DNA of 25,975 nt from Cruorifilaria tuberocauda (taxonomy: Eukaryota; Nematoda; Chromadorea; Rhabditida; Onchocercidae): the NCBI GenBank assembly GCA_013365365.1, contig JABVXU010000686.1, positions 1-25,975 of the forward strand. Reading direction: 5' to 3'. The notes under the pieces are model-generated. The model saw nothing but the letters and a program-made list of their open reading frames with translations. It had not been told where the DNA came from and did not search any database. The stretch's first letter is position 1. Every line of letters begins with the position of its first letter. Shown in pieces: positions 22,001 to 25,975 of the stretch. A program made the translations under genes and the position numbers.

Positions 22001-24141
22001 AAAACTTCCACCACATATTCGTAATACAGTAAGTGAATCACAAGTAATAACAAAAACAATTCCGGCAGCTCATTTAAATACGAATGATGATTATGTATTA
22101 GATATAGCCTTATTGAATGATAGTTTGGCTGTAAGGCAAGCCGGTTTAACCGTACAGAAGCACCGGAATGGACATAACCGGAATCAACGCTATTACAATG
22201 AAAGTGCATCATGTGAACGGCACAATAATAGAAGGTTATCATTTGCTTTATCTAGATATCTAAATAAGAATTCTTTATATCTATCTTACTTTATATCTTA
22301 CTTTACTTTATATCTATCATACTGTCAACCCGTATTATCTTACTTAGATATCTGAATAAGAATCTTTTACTTTATATCTATCATACAGTCAACCCTTATT
22401 ATCTTACTTAGATTTGAATAGAACTCTTTACTTTATATCCATGATACTGTCAACTGATGATACTGATACTGTGATAAGAGTTAATGTCAATAAAATTTAC
22501 TACATGACACACAATAAGCTTGTTTTATTGTTGTATTAATAGAAATAAAAACAAGAATGATTTTTTACCTTATATTTATCATATTGATAAAGTTTACTTT
22601 GAAAACATATATTTCCATATCATATATTCGGTTTGATAAATAAAAAAATTTTTTAGTTTAAATTACAGTAATTGCTTATTTATCAAACTAAATTCTTACT
22701 TATAGGAGAACTCTTACTTCCATTTTTCTTTAATTTTAAAGTAATTGTGTTAAACTTTTCCTCCTCAGATAGTTAAATTAATTAGTTATAATTAAATTAA
22801 ATTAGTGTATAAATGAATTTTTAGAAATCCATATACAACAATACCGGATACCGCGGGAACTCATGAAAGAATTATCACATTTGATGCTGGTAGTAAATTA
22901 ATTGCATCTGAAAATGATACTTATATACCATCCGAACGTCCAACTATTGGTTATCGTCGAAATGAAGATACTGATTCGGATGAAACAACACATGATTCTT
23001 CAATAATACGTTCACGTCATATGCGTCCACCACGTAGAAGTAAACGTCGTACCGCTACCGCATCAACGGATCGTGAACAAATAATAGCTACATGTCCGGA
23101 TGCTATTGTTGCACCTTCATCTAGTGGATATCAAAGTCAGAATCATAGTAGTAGGTAAGTAATTTGATAAAATTTATCAATCTACTTTTTTAATCCTTTC
23201 ATATTTCGAATTTGTTCTTCAAGATAAATAAAATCGTAAATAAATCTTTTGAAGATAAGTAAAATCGTAAATAAATACAAAGGTAAATAAATCTTTTGTA
23301 TTAAAGATTTTTTTTTATAGTCTTATAGTTTTATAGTTATTTTTTATAGCTTATTCTTATTAGCATAATTACTTAATTATCTTAAGATAACTTTATATTT
23401 TGCAGTTTGAGTTCATCAAATAGTAGCAGTCCGGTGGAACGTGGAATAAAACAAAATAATCTAACCATTTGTAATTCAACACTGCAACAATCAATCACCA
23501 ATCCGATCTATAACATTCATGAATGTATTCCGTCAACCTCAACTTCATCATCCGGAAACTCTGATAAACTATTAGTTGATGAGAATCGTTATTGCGTACG
23601 TTCCGCTCCGTCTACAATGCATAAAACTTCCGCACATTCATTACATTTAGATATAATTGATGGTAGTAATACTATTTATGATATACCAAAATGTTCGTTA
23701 CCAAGGTAATCACTCTCTTTTGTATTTAAAATTTTTTGTAGTTATCGTATTTTTCCGGAAAAAAATCAATACAAAAAATTGTTTTACAAAATTTATCGTG
23801 ATTAAAATCTCGGCCATATTGATTTTTTTAATCTAAAATCTTGATTTTCATCTTGATTTTTTTTTTACCTAAGAAAATTAAGTAATCAATATATTATTTA
23901 AAGTAATGTATAATTAATTTTAATATATTTCAGAACTAATCCGCATTGTTCATCACGCAATACTAGTGGAACTATAATGAAGCCAACGTTAATTGACGTA
24001 GATAATGATGATTGTAATGAGAAACGATTAGCTGTATCAGAGAAATCTACCGATCATGCTAATAATAATAATAATAATGATAATAATAGTAAGAAGAAGA
24101 GAAATGATAATAATGGTGATAACGATGATAATGATGATCAC

Positions 24142-24181
<40 letters not shown>

Positions 24182-25491
24182 CTGGTGATGATAATATTGT
24201 AAAAGAATGTGGTACAAAATGGTGTTTCAGTGAACAACGAATGAGGTTTTTCTTTTTTCTTATATTTGTTAATTAATTAATTATTTTATTACTTAAGTAT
24301 AAAACTATTATTACATTTTATTTTATTACTCTAATTTTTTTTACTCAAATATTTTATTACAAATTAATTACTCAAGTTTAACTATTATTACTTTTTATTT
24401 ATTACCGAAATTTTTTACTCAATTATTTTATTACTTAAATTTAATCTTATTACTCAAACTTTTTAAATATTATTTTTAATGACTATTAAGTGTTATCAAG
24501 AAAGTTATCTATACGGTTTATATTTATAAATGATATTTACTGTAATGATCTGAATTATTAGCAAAAGAGTAGTTTTGATTCGCTTGAATAAGCAATAAGC
24601 ATGATGCATTATGGAAGTAATCAATTTCTAGTTAAGTTGTATTTCCATTTATTTAAATGGTTAGATTCATTAAGAAATTAATATTTCCACCTGGTTAAAT
24701 GTTAGAAGAGTATTATTTCCACTTGATTAAATTGTCACATTCATTTAGAAGAATGAAAATGCATTTTCTCGCAGAAACAATTAAGTTGCATTTGTTTAAT
24801 GGAAGGATTTACCTTATGAAATAATCATCGATGTTAACACGAAAATTTAAATACCCCAAATTTAACACTGATAATAGAATGATAAATTTTTCATAATACC
24901 AATAAGTCAAATATGTGATGTTTGTTTAAATTTCTTTCCTTTAATTATATTATAATTTTCAAATTTAAAAATCAAAATTTTGAATCAATTACTTATCTTC
25001 ATTTTTTTCTTTCAGTGATATGAAGCATTGGCCAAGAAACGAATCGCATGCACTTAGCCAACAGGTTAGATAAATTTAATTTATTCTGCAGAACTCTTAA
25101 TTTTAGAATTAATAAATTAGGTGAAATTAATTTATCATGAAAAGCTGTTGGAAGAAATTATAAAATGATAATTACATGGGTGATCATGTAAAAATTTCTT
25201 ATCATCATATTGGCCATTAAATTCTATCACAAGAAAATATCAGATGGCAAAAAATTAACCTCATTTAAGTATTTCGCATTATATTGCACATTGATAAAGA
25301 GATGAAATTTCGAGAATTGTTAATGAACAATTCATTTAATCAATAAGTCATATATATAAGCGTTTTAGGAAATAATTGAACAACAGAAACGTGAAATTCG
25401 ACGATTAATGAAGGAGAATGAAGAATTGAAACGACGTGTTGCTGCACAGAATCAAACAGACAGTAATACCAAAAGTATCAATCCTCAGACG
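9827..25491 (+). CDS. gap-2: RasGAP of the SynGAP/DAB2IP class (C2 + RasGAP + disordered tail + coiled coil), partial at both ends, 15 exons
   Basis: This gene encodes a GTPase-activating protein that speeds GTP hydrolysis on Ras-type small G proteins at membranes. The joined exons give 963 whole codons with no internal stop. Counting the first whole codon (9828) as residue 1, the C2 domain spans about 17-150 and the RasGAP domain about 150-440. The arginine finger is Arg225 in [11 protein letters not shown], and the stabilising FLR motif is at 337-339 in [10 protein letters not shown] low-complexity tail follows (about 453-905), then a heptad-rich coiled coil from about 918. The order C2-GAP-coiled coil, and near-identity of motifs such as CEVDP and FLRFLCPAI to SynGAP/DAB2IP, separate it from p120GAP and neurofibromin. 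The PH domain usual in this family is missing from view; its exons and the true start must lie upstream. The 3' end runs off the window. Gene name is by family recognition, not by database search. Confidence 0.95.
10028..10474 (+). other. Intron 1 (447 bp) with an 88-bp tandem duplication
   Basis: The intron runs from GTTTGC to AAATTTCAG and splits a Ser codon (AG^T). Its first half is a pyrimidine-rich tandem duplication, listed separately; the rest is featureless AT-rich sequence. Confidence 0.85.
10051..10225 (+). repeat. Two-copy, roughly 88-bp pyrimidine-rich tandem repeat in intron 1
   Basis: A block starting CTTTATCACTCCTTTATCAC at 10051 recurs from 10139 with small changes. The repeat starts 24 bases after the exon 1 donor. 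It keeps two plus frames open, so apparent ORFs here are artefacts of the repeat. Confidence 0.85.
10475..10615 (+). CDS. gap-2: gap-2 exon 2: second half of C2 domain
   Basis: The acceptor is AATTTCAG and the donor is ATG|GTTTGT; phase is 2 at both ends. The exon encodes [19 protein letters not shown], a KKKK run, then GYVQIKID and HPVERW. The family has LYRE followed by a Lys-rich stretch and VEKWYP at this place, so alignment is secure. The lysine run probably sits in a membrane-facing loop of the C2 domain (inference). The last codon is split TG^G and gives the conserved Trp. Confidence 0.95.
10617..10685 (+). promoter_or_regulatory. Polypyrimidine run directly after the exon 2 donor
   Basis: Within a few bases of the donor the transcript strand becomes a CT-rich run with CTCTCTCTCTCCT near 10658. 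Such runs bind PTB-type splicing regulators in animals. Its place at the head of a 6.3 kb intron is suggestive only. Confidence 0.3.
12238..12580 (+). repeat. 32-bp array of about eleven copies with alternating A/B types
   Basis: Type A is TTTTTATGATCGATTATTAA then TTGAAACTTTGA; type B is TTTTTATAATCGATTATTGA then TTTAAACTTTAA. In the middle of the array the two alternate, so the true unit is a 64-bp dimer. All copies keep ATCGATTATT. Confidence 0.95.
12701..12804 (+). repeat. Two interlocking inverted repeats (A-B-A'-B')
   Basis: Arm A (12701-12730) pairs with 12753-12782 over 30 bases with one mismatch. Arm B (12720-12743) pairs perfectly over 24 bases with 12781-12804. The arms overlap, so the two hairpins cannot form together on one strand. 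Confidence 0.95.
13051..13290 (+). repeat. Two-copy 121-bp repeat carrying GA-rich tracts
   Basis: CTTTTTAAGTAATGATTAA begins at 13051 and 13172. Each copy contains GAGAGAGA tracts and a GATAATTTCAAYTTTCAGTA segment; GA tracts lie near 13097, 13157, 13205 and 13263. Confidence 0.85.
14470..14590 (+). other. Less AT-rich island with a short perfect hairpin
   Basis: The island holds CAGGTACCAGGTACTGGGAT followed by ACCTG, and an 11-bp perfect stem (14540-14550 with 14563-14573) around a 12-base loop. One frame reads [20 protein letters not shown] and stops, with no fitting splice sites. It is unexplained; it could be an RNA element or a remnant. Confidence 0.3.
15990..16169 (-). CDS. Unrecognised 59-codon ORF in a compositionally distinct island
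   Basis: On the minus strand an ATG at 16169 opens 59 codons ending in TAA at 15990. It begins [20 protein letters not shown], continues [20 protein letters not shown] and ends in an Asn/Lys-rich stretch. The middle is clearly less AT-rich than the surrounding intron and has codon-like texture. An overlapping plus-strand frame (16000-16227, 75 codons) is also open. I recognise no family in either. It could be a nested gene, a fossil transposase piece, or conserved non-coding DNA. No promoter or poly-A signal is assigned. Confidence 0.25.
   Translation of the reverse strand: MLLNLKQFLSNLILHKGRRKCRRSNQDDDCKQFFDRLFNIVTSRIVPKEIFNNLKFKLN
16651..16683 (+). repeat. Partial second copy of the inverted-repeat element
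   Basis: GTAAAATAATTGATTCTATC and the following ATTTATTATTT match 12723-12754 apart from one base, 4 kb downstream in the same intron. This points to a dispersed element rather than chance. Confidence 0.75.
16888..17043 (+). CDS. gap-2: gap-2 exon 3: end of C2 domain and start of GAP-related region
   Basis: The acceptor is TTTTACAG and the donor AA|GTAAGTC matches the consensus. Phase is 2 at both ends. It encodes [11 protein letters not shown], a short charged loop, then [19 protein letters not shown], which matches the conserved IKARYQ..ILPMEMY segment of SynGAP/DAB2IP linking C2 to the RasGAP helices. The loop between the two is shorter than in the mammalian proteins. Confidence 0.95.
17044..17451 (+). 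other. Intron 3 (408 bp)
   Basis: The intron runs from GTAAGTC to TTTTCTAG and splits a Lys codon (AA^G). I see no repeat or other feature. Confidence 0.8.
17452..17606 (+). CDS. gap-2: gap-2 exon 4: first RasGAP helices
   Basis: The exon starts in phase 2 and ends in phase 1, so skipping it would break the frame. It encodes [20 protein letters not shown], then a helix with [20 protein letters not shown] and LIMSEVD. These correspond to the opening helices of the RasGAP fold (family: GLCAALEPILSAKTKEE and LMMSEVD). The join to exon 5 gives EVDVLDNEH, one residue shorter than the EVDRCGDNEH of vertebrate relatives. Confidence 0.95.
17607..18104 (+). other. Intron 4 (498 bp)
   Basis: The intron begins GTAACT, ends ATTACAG and is phase 1. 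It is AT-rich, with a short local near-duplication of the motif ACTTTATAC/TACAACTTTA around 17990-18050. Nothing else is visible. Confidence 0.75.
18105..18193 (+). CDS. gap-2: gap-2 exon 5: arginine-finger exon of the RasGAP domain
   Basis: Eighty-nine bases encode [20 protein letters not shown] and [10 protein letters not shown]. The Arg in MFRGN aligns with the catalytic arginine finger of RasGAPs (LFRATT in p120GAP, IFRENT in SynGAP), which stabilises the transition state of Ras GTP hydrolysis. It is intact, so catalytic GAP activity is predicted. The Gly after Arg replaces the usual Glu of vertebrate SynGAP. The exon starts in phase 1 and ends in phase 0; skipping would shift the frame and remove the finger. 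Confidence 0.95.
18194..18943 (+). other. Intron 5 (750 bp) containing a 29-bp ACGTG array
   Basis: The intron begins GTAAAA, ends AATTTTCAG and is phase 0. The first 300 bases are ordinary AT-rich sequence; the last third is the tandem array described separately. Confidence 0.85.
18680..18910 (+). repeat. Eight-copy 29-bp tandem array with two ACGTG cores per unit
   Basis: Units begin at 18680, 18709, 18738, 18767, 18796, 18825, 18854 and 18883. Each has the form A-rich start, TACGTGATACGTG, then a variable GACAATA or GGCAATA end. The array stops about 33 bases before exon 6. Decayed ACGTG copies occur upstream near 18525 and 18631. Because 29 is not a multiple of three, the array leaves minus-strand frames open; those ORFs are not genes. 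Confidence 0.95.
18944..19101 (+). CDS. gap-2: gap-2 exon 6: central RasGAP helices
   Basis: The exon starts in phase 0 and ends in phase 2 on CCAG|GTTGAA. It encodes [20 protein letters not shown] followed by [20 protein letters not shown] and AWAKILA. This matches the family segment ALGEFI..L..SDE.CEVDP, then NL....E.A..KI. CEVDP is a strong marker of RasGAPs. The exon is less AT-rich than its surroundings and has no anomalies. Confidence 0.95.
19102..19940 (+). other. Intron 6 (839 bp), mostly degenerate tandem repeats
   Basis: The intron begins GTTGAA, ends TTTTTAG and splits a Ser codon (AG^T). Most of its length is built of two repeat families listed separately. Confidence 0.85.
19291..19850 (+). 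repeat. Degenerate tandem repeats in intron 6
   Basis: Two layers are visible. A block of about 35 bases with AGAATGTTTCAGTTGAAAT appears near 19294 and again near 19392. From about 19432 to 19845 a unit of roughly 85-100 bases recurs about five times; each has an AATAAACT segment, then TCAGAAATGAATATTA, then TTGATTAAATAATTTTT. Copies have diverged by indels. Confidence 0.8.
19941..20100 (+). CDS. gap-2: gap-2 exon 7: FLR-motif exon of the RasGAP domain
   Basis: The exon starts in phase 2 and ends in phase 0 on a consensus GTAAGT donor. It encodes [20 protein letters not shown], then [20 protein letters not shown] and [15 protein letters not shown] is the signature of RasGAP domains; its Arg (residue 339 in partial numbering) positions the finger loop. 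An in-frame ATG at 19921, inside the acceptor tract, is not a start. Confidence 0.96.
20101..20750 (+). other. Intron 7 (650 bp)
   Basis: The intron begins GTAAGT, ends TTTTTTTCAG and is phase 0. It holds one short tandem duplication (20261-20400); the rest is T- and A-rich. Confidence 0.8.
20261..20400 (+). repeat. Two-copy tandem duplication of about 59-66 bp in intron 7
   Basis: A segment with TTTGAGTT, then CTTAAATAATCAATACTTCA and TTTTTCA, appears near 20272 and again, diverged, near 20331. Confidence 0.7.
20751..21047 (+). CDS. gap-2: gap-2 exon 8: last RasGAP helices
   Basis: This 297-base exon is phase 0 at both ends. It encodes [40 protein letters not shown] and [17 protein letters not shown], matching the family text EYP..R.ARTLTLIAKV.QNLANF.KFG.KE.YM.FMN almost residue by residue. 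A polar insert ([16 protein letters not shown]) follows, then IDIGKE-like [20 protein letters not shown], which closes the GAP region. Retention of the following intron would add VFVSSSF and a stop. Confidence 0.96.
21048..21628 (+). other. Intron 8 (581 bp), with a 97-bp triplication
   Basis: The intron begins GTATTC, ends TTTTCTTAAG and is phase 0. Half of it is a tandem triplication; the remainder (21410-21600) has short duplicated TAATGATCAA/TCGATTAATG motifs. Confidence 0.8.
21071..21365 (+). repeat. Three-copy 97-bp tandem repeat in intron 8
   Basis: Copies start at 21071, 21168 and 21265, each beginning ATTAATTT and carrying ATAGCAAAGATAGTGATTTA and AGAATAGATTTTATAT. The first two are almost identical; the third has a small internal duplication of ATAGTGATTT. 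The near identity suggests recent amplification. Confidence 0.92.
21629..21789 (+). CDS. gap-2: gap-2 exon 9: post-GAP helix and start of the tail
   Basis: The acceptor is TTCTTAAG, weaker than its neighbours; the donor is AAG|GTAGTA. Phase goes from 0 to 2. It encodes [30 protein letters not shown], then [20 protein letters not shown]. The first part looks like the helix that follows the GAP domain in this family; the second begins the polar, disordered tail. Intron retention would give an immediate TAG. Confidence 0.9.
21977..22234 (+). CDS. gap-2: gap-2 exon 10: disordered tail, candidate cassette exon
   Basis: The acceptor is TTTTACAG; the donor is AAG|GTTATC. Phase is 2 on both sides and length 258 is a multiple of three, so the exon can be skipped without frame loss. 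It encodes [20 protein letters not shown], then [20 protein letters not shown] and a basic His/Asn-rich end ([16 protein letters not shown]). No domain is recognised. The reading frame continues into the intron to a stop near 22353, so the donor choice rests on splice signals and on the good frame of exon 11. Confidence 0.82.
22235..22824 (+). other. Intron 10 (590 bp)
   Basis: The intron begins GTTATC, ends TTTTTAG and splits an Arg codon (AG^A). Its first third is a tandem repeat; the rest is AT-rich with nothing recognisable. Confidence 0.75.
22245..22455 (+). repeat. Tandem repeat of about 60-65 bp in intron 10
   Basis: Blocks with CTTTATATCTATCATACTGT, CAACCC and TATTATCTTACTTAGATAT recur about three times, near 22300, 22366 and 22427. 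The last copy is shortened. Confidence 0.8.
22825..23154 (+). CDS. gap-2: gap-2 exon 11: Arg/Ser-rich tail, candidate cassette exon
   Basis: The exon is 330 bases, phase 2 on both sides, with a consensus donor AG|GTAAGT. It encodes [20 protein letters not shown], then [20 protein letters not shown] and a basic cluster [18 protein letters not shown]. It ends [15 protein letters not shown]. The basic cluster followed by Ser/Thr would suit kinase control or 14-3-3 binding, but that is inference. Low-complexity Ser tails at this place are typical of SynGAP/DAB2IP proteins. Confidence 0.9.
23406..23705 (+). CDS. gap-2: gap-2 exon 12: Ser-rich tail with NPIYNI motif, candidate cassette exon
   Basis: The acceptor is TTTTGCAG and the donor is AAG|GTAATC. 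The exon is 300 bases, phase 2 on both sides. It encodes [20 protein letters not shown], then [20 protein letters not shown] and, at the end, [13 protein letters not shown]. The NPIYNI segment resembles the QNPVYQM motif in the DAB2IP tail, a rare fixed point in the disordered region. TIYDIP looks like a possible tyrosine phosphorylation site. The first residue is Leu, joined by splicing to a Ser made from AG^T. Confidence 0.9.
23934..24245 (+). CDS. gap-2: gap-2 exon 13: Asn/Asp-rich acidic tail, candidate cassette exon
   Basis: The exon is 312 bases, phase 2 on both sides, ending GAG|GTTTTT. It encodes [20 protein letters not shown], then STDHA followed by an Asn run, KKKR, and a long Asp stretch, closing [20 protein letters not shown]. 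The Asn and Asp runs come from AAT and GAT trinucleotide repeats. The donor is weak after the G, but the frame rejoins exon 14 as a Ser codon. The open frame continues to a stop near 24274 if unspliced. Confidence 0.85.
24061..24198 (+). repeat. Coding AAT/GAT trinucleotide repeats (poly-Asn, poly-Asp)
   Basis: AAT repeats near 24061-24078 give six Asn. Imperfect AAT/GAT follows, then thirteen GAT codons in a row at 24142-24180 give thirteen Asp (residues 872-884 of the partial protein). The repeat is in frame with exon 13. Its complement creates a meaningless poly-Ile minus-strand ORF. Confidence 0.95.
24246..25015 (+). other. Intron 13 (770 bp)
   Basis: The intron begins GTTTTT, ends CTTTCAG and splits a Ser codon (AG^T). 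It has AT-rich runs of TTTTATTACT and one weak duplication of TTTCCACYTGRTTAAAT near 24687 and 24716. No gene is seen. Confidence 0.75.
25016..25064 (+). CDS. gap-2: gap-2 exon 14: micro-exon leading into the coiled coil
   Basis: A 49-base exon goes from phase 2 to phase 0. It encodes [16 protein letters not shown]. The acceptor TTTCTTTCAG is strong. Support is the frame-perfect join on both sides and the coiled coil that begins at its end; on its own it is too short to identify. Confidence 0.8.
25065..25368 (+). other. Intron 14 (304 bp)
   Basis: The intron begins GTTAGA, ends CGTTTTAG and is phase 0. No feature is seen in it. Confidence 0.75.
25369..25491 (+). CDS. gap-2: gap-2 exon 15: start of the C-terminal coiled coil
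   Basis: The exon is 123 bases, phase 0 on both sides, with donor ACG|GTAATG. It encodes [29 protein letters not shown] and a polar end. Hydrophobic residues sit at heptad positions (I, I, I, L, L, V). It resembles the last coiled-coil segment of DAB2IP (KIIDAQEKRIASL), which mediates self-association in that family. The remaining coding sequence and the stop codon lie past the window. Confidence 0.9.
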
Positions 25492-25509
25492 GTAATGAAT
25501 ACAGAAATT

Positions 25510-25975
25510 ATTATACTAGTATATATTAGTATATTAGTGTATTAGTATACCAGTATTATATTAGTATTAGTGTTAGTATTAATATTAGTATATTAGTTTA
25601 TGGCTTCTCATATTGTATTAAGAAAAAGTGTTATGACTAATATTTTATATTAGTATATTAGTATATTAGTATATTAGTGTATTAGTGTATTGTTGTATTG
25701 GTATATTAGTATATTAGTATATCAGTACATCAGTATATCAGTATATTAGTATATTAGTATATCAGTACATTAGTATATTAGTACATTAGTATATTAGTAC
25801 ATTAGTATATTAGTATATTAGTATATCAGTACATTAGTATATTAGTATATCAGTATATCAGTATATTAGTATATTAGTATATCAGTACATTAGTATATTA
25901 GTATATCAGTATATTAGTATATTAGTATATCAGTATATTAGTATATTAGTATATCAGTACATTAGTATATTAGTA
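25510..25975 (+). repeat. 8-bp satellite AGTAYATY filling the last visible intron
   Basis: From about 25640 to the window end the sequence is an almost unbroken array of AGTATATT, AGTATATC, AGTACATT and AGTACATC. The only variable positions are 5 and 8 (T or C). A looser 5' part (25510-25603) is separated by about 45 bases of unique sequence around 25603-25640. The array runs off the right edge, so its length is unknown. Confidence 0.95.

Noticed and set aside
24037..24237. Minus-strand poly-Ile ORF
   Set aside because: It is the complement of the coding GAT/AAT repeat in exon 13.
1..25975. CRISPR array, operon, phage or intact transposon
   Set aside because: Tandem repeats here have no unique spacers, the gene is intron-rich, and no transposase, integrase or reverse transcriptase reading frame is recognisable.

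Overview
This window looks like nuclear DNA of a nematode, possibly a spirurid or filarial one. It is very AT-rich. It carries one multi-exon plus-strand gene whose introns end in nematode-style TTTTCAG or TTTACAG acceptors. Introns and upstream DNA are full of private tandem repeats. There is no bacterial-type operon, CRISPR array, recognisable tRNA or rRNA, or intact transposon.

The only gene I can support firmly is a RasGAP of the SynGAP/DAB2IP class, the orthologue of C. elegans gap-2. I traced fifteen consecutive exons from 9827 to 25491. With GT..AG introns the reading frame holds across all fourteen internal junctions and gives 963 whole codons. The order is: basic linker, C2 domain (exons 1-3), RasGAP catalytic domain (exons 3-8, with the arginine finger in exon 5 and the FLR motif in exon 7), a long disordered Ser/Asn/Asp-rich tail (exons 9-13), and the start of a C-terminal coiled coil (exons 14-15). 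Both ends are open. The N-terminal PH-domain exons are not visible in the 9.8 kb upstream, and the end of the coiled coil and the stop codon lie beyond the right edge.

Layout: 1-9826 is upstream or long-intron DNA with no confirmed exon, but with a pyrimidine-rich block, a 0.5 kb CCTTTTACCTTTCA-type satellite and several 30-200 bp tandem duplications. 9827-10615 holds the first two C2 exons. 10616-16887 is a 6.3 kb intron with a 32-bp dimeric array, a pair of interlocking inverted repeats, and two islands of less AT-rich sequence that may be functional. 16888-21047 is the RasGAP core. 21048-25491 is the tail and coiled coil. 25492 to the end is an intron filled by an 8-bp satellite.

The most interesting points are the run of frame-neutral phase-2 exons in the disordered tail, which could be mixed freely by splicing; the coding GAT repeat that makes an Asp tract; the ACGTG-rich 29-bp array just before exon 6; the two mutually exclusive hairpins in intron 2; and a 59-codon minus-strand ORF in a compositionally distinct island. 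I did not find convincing evidence of a wholly new biological system.
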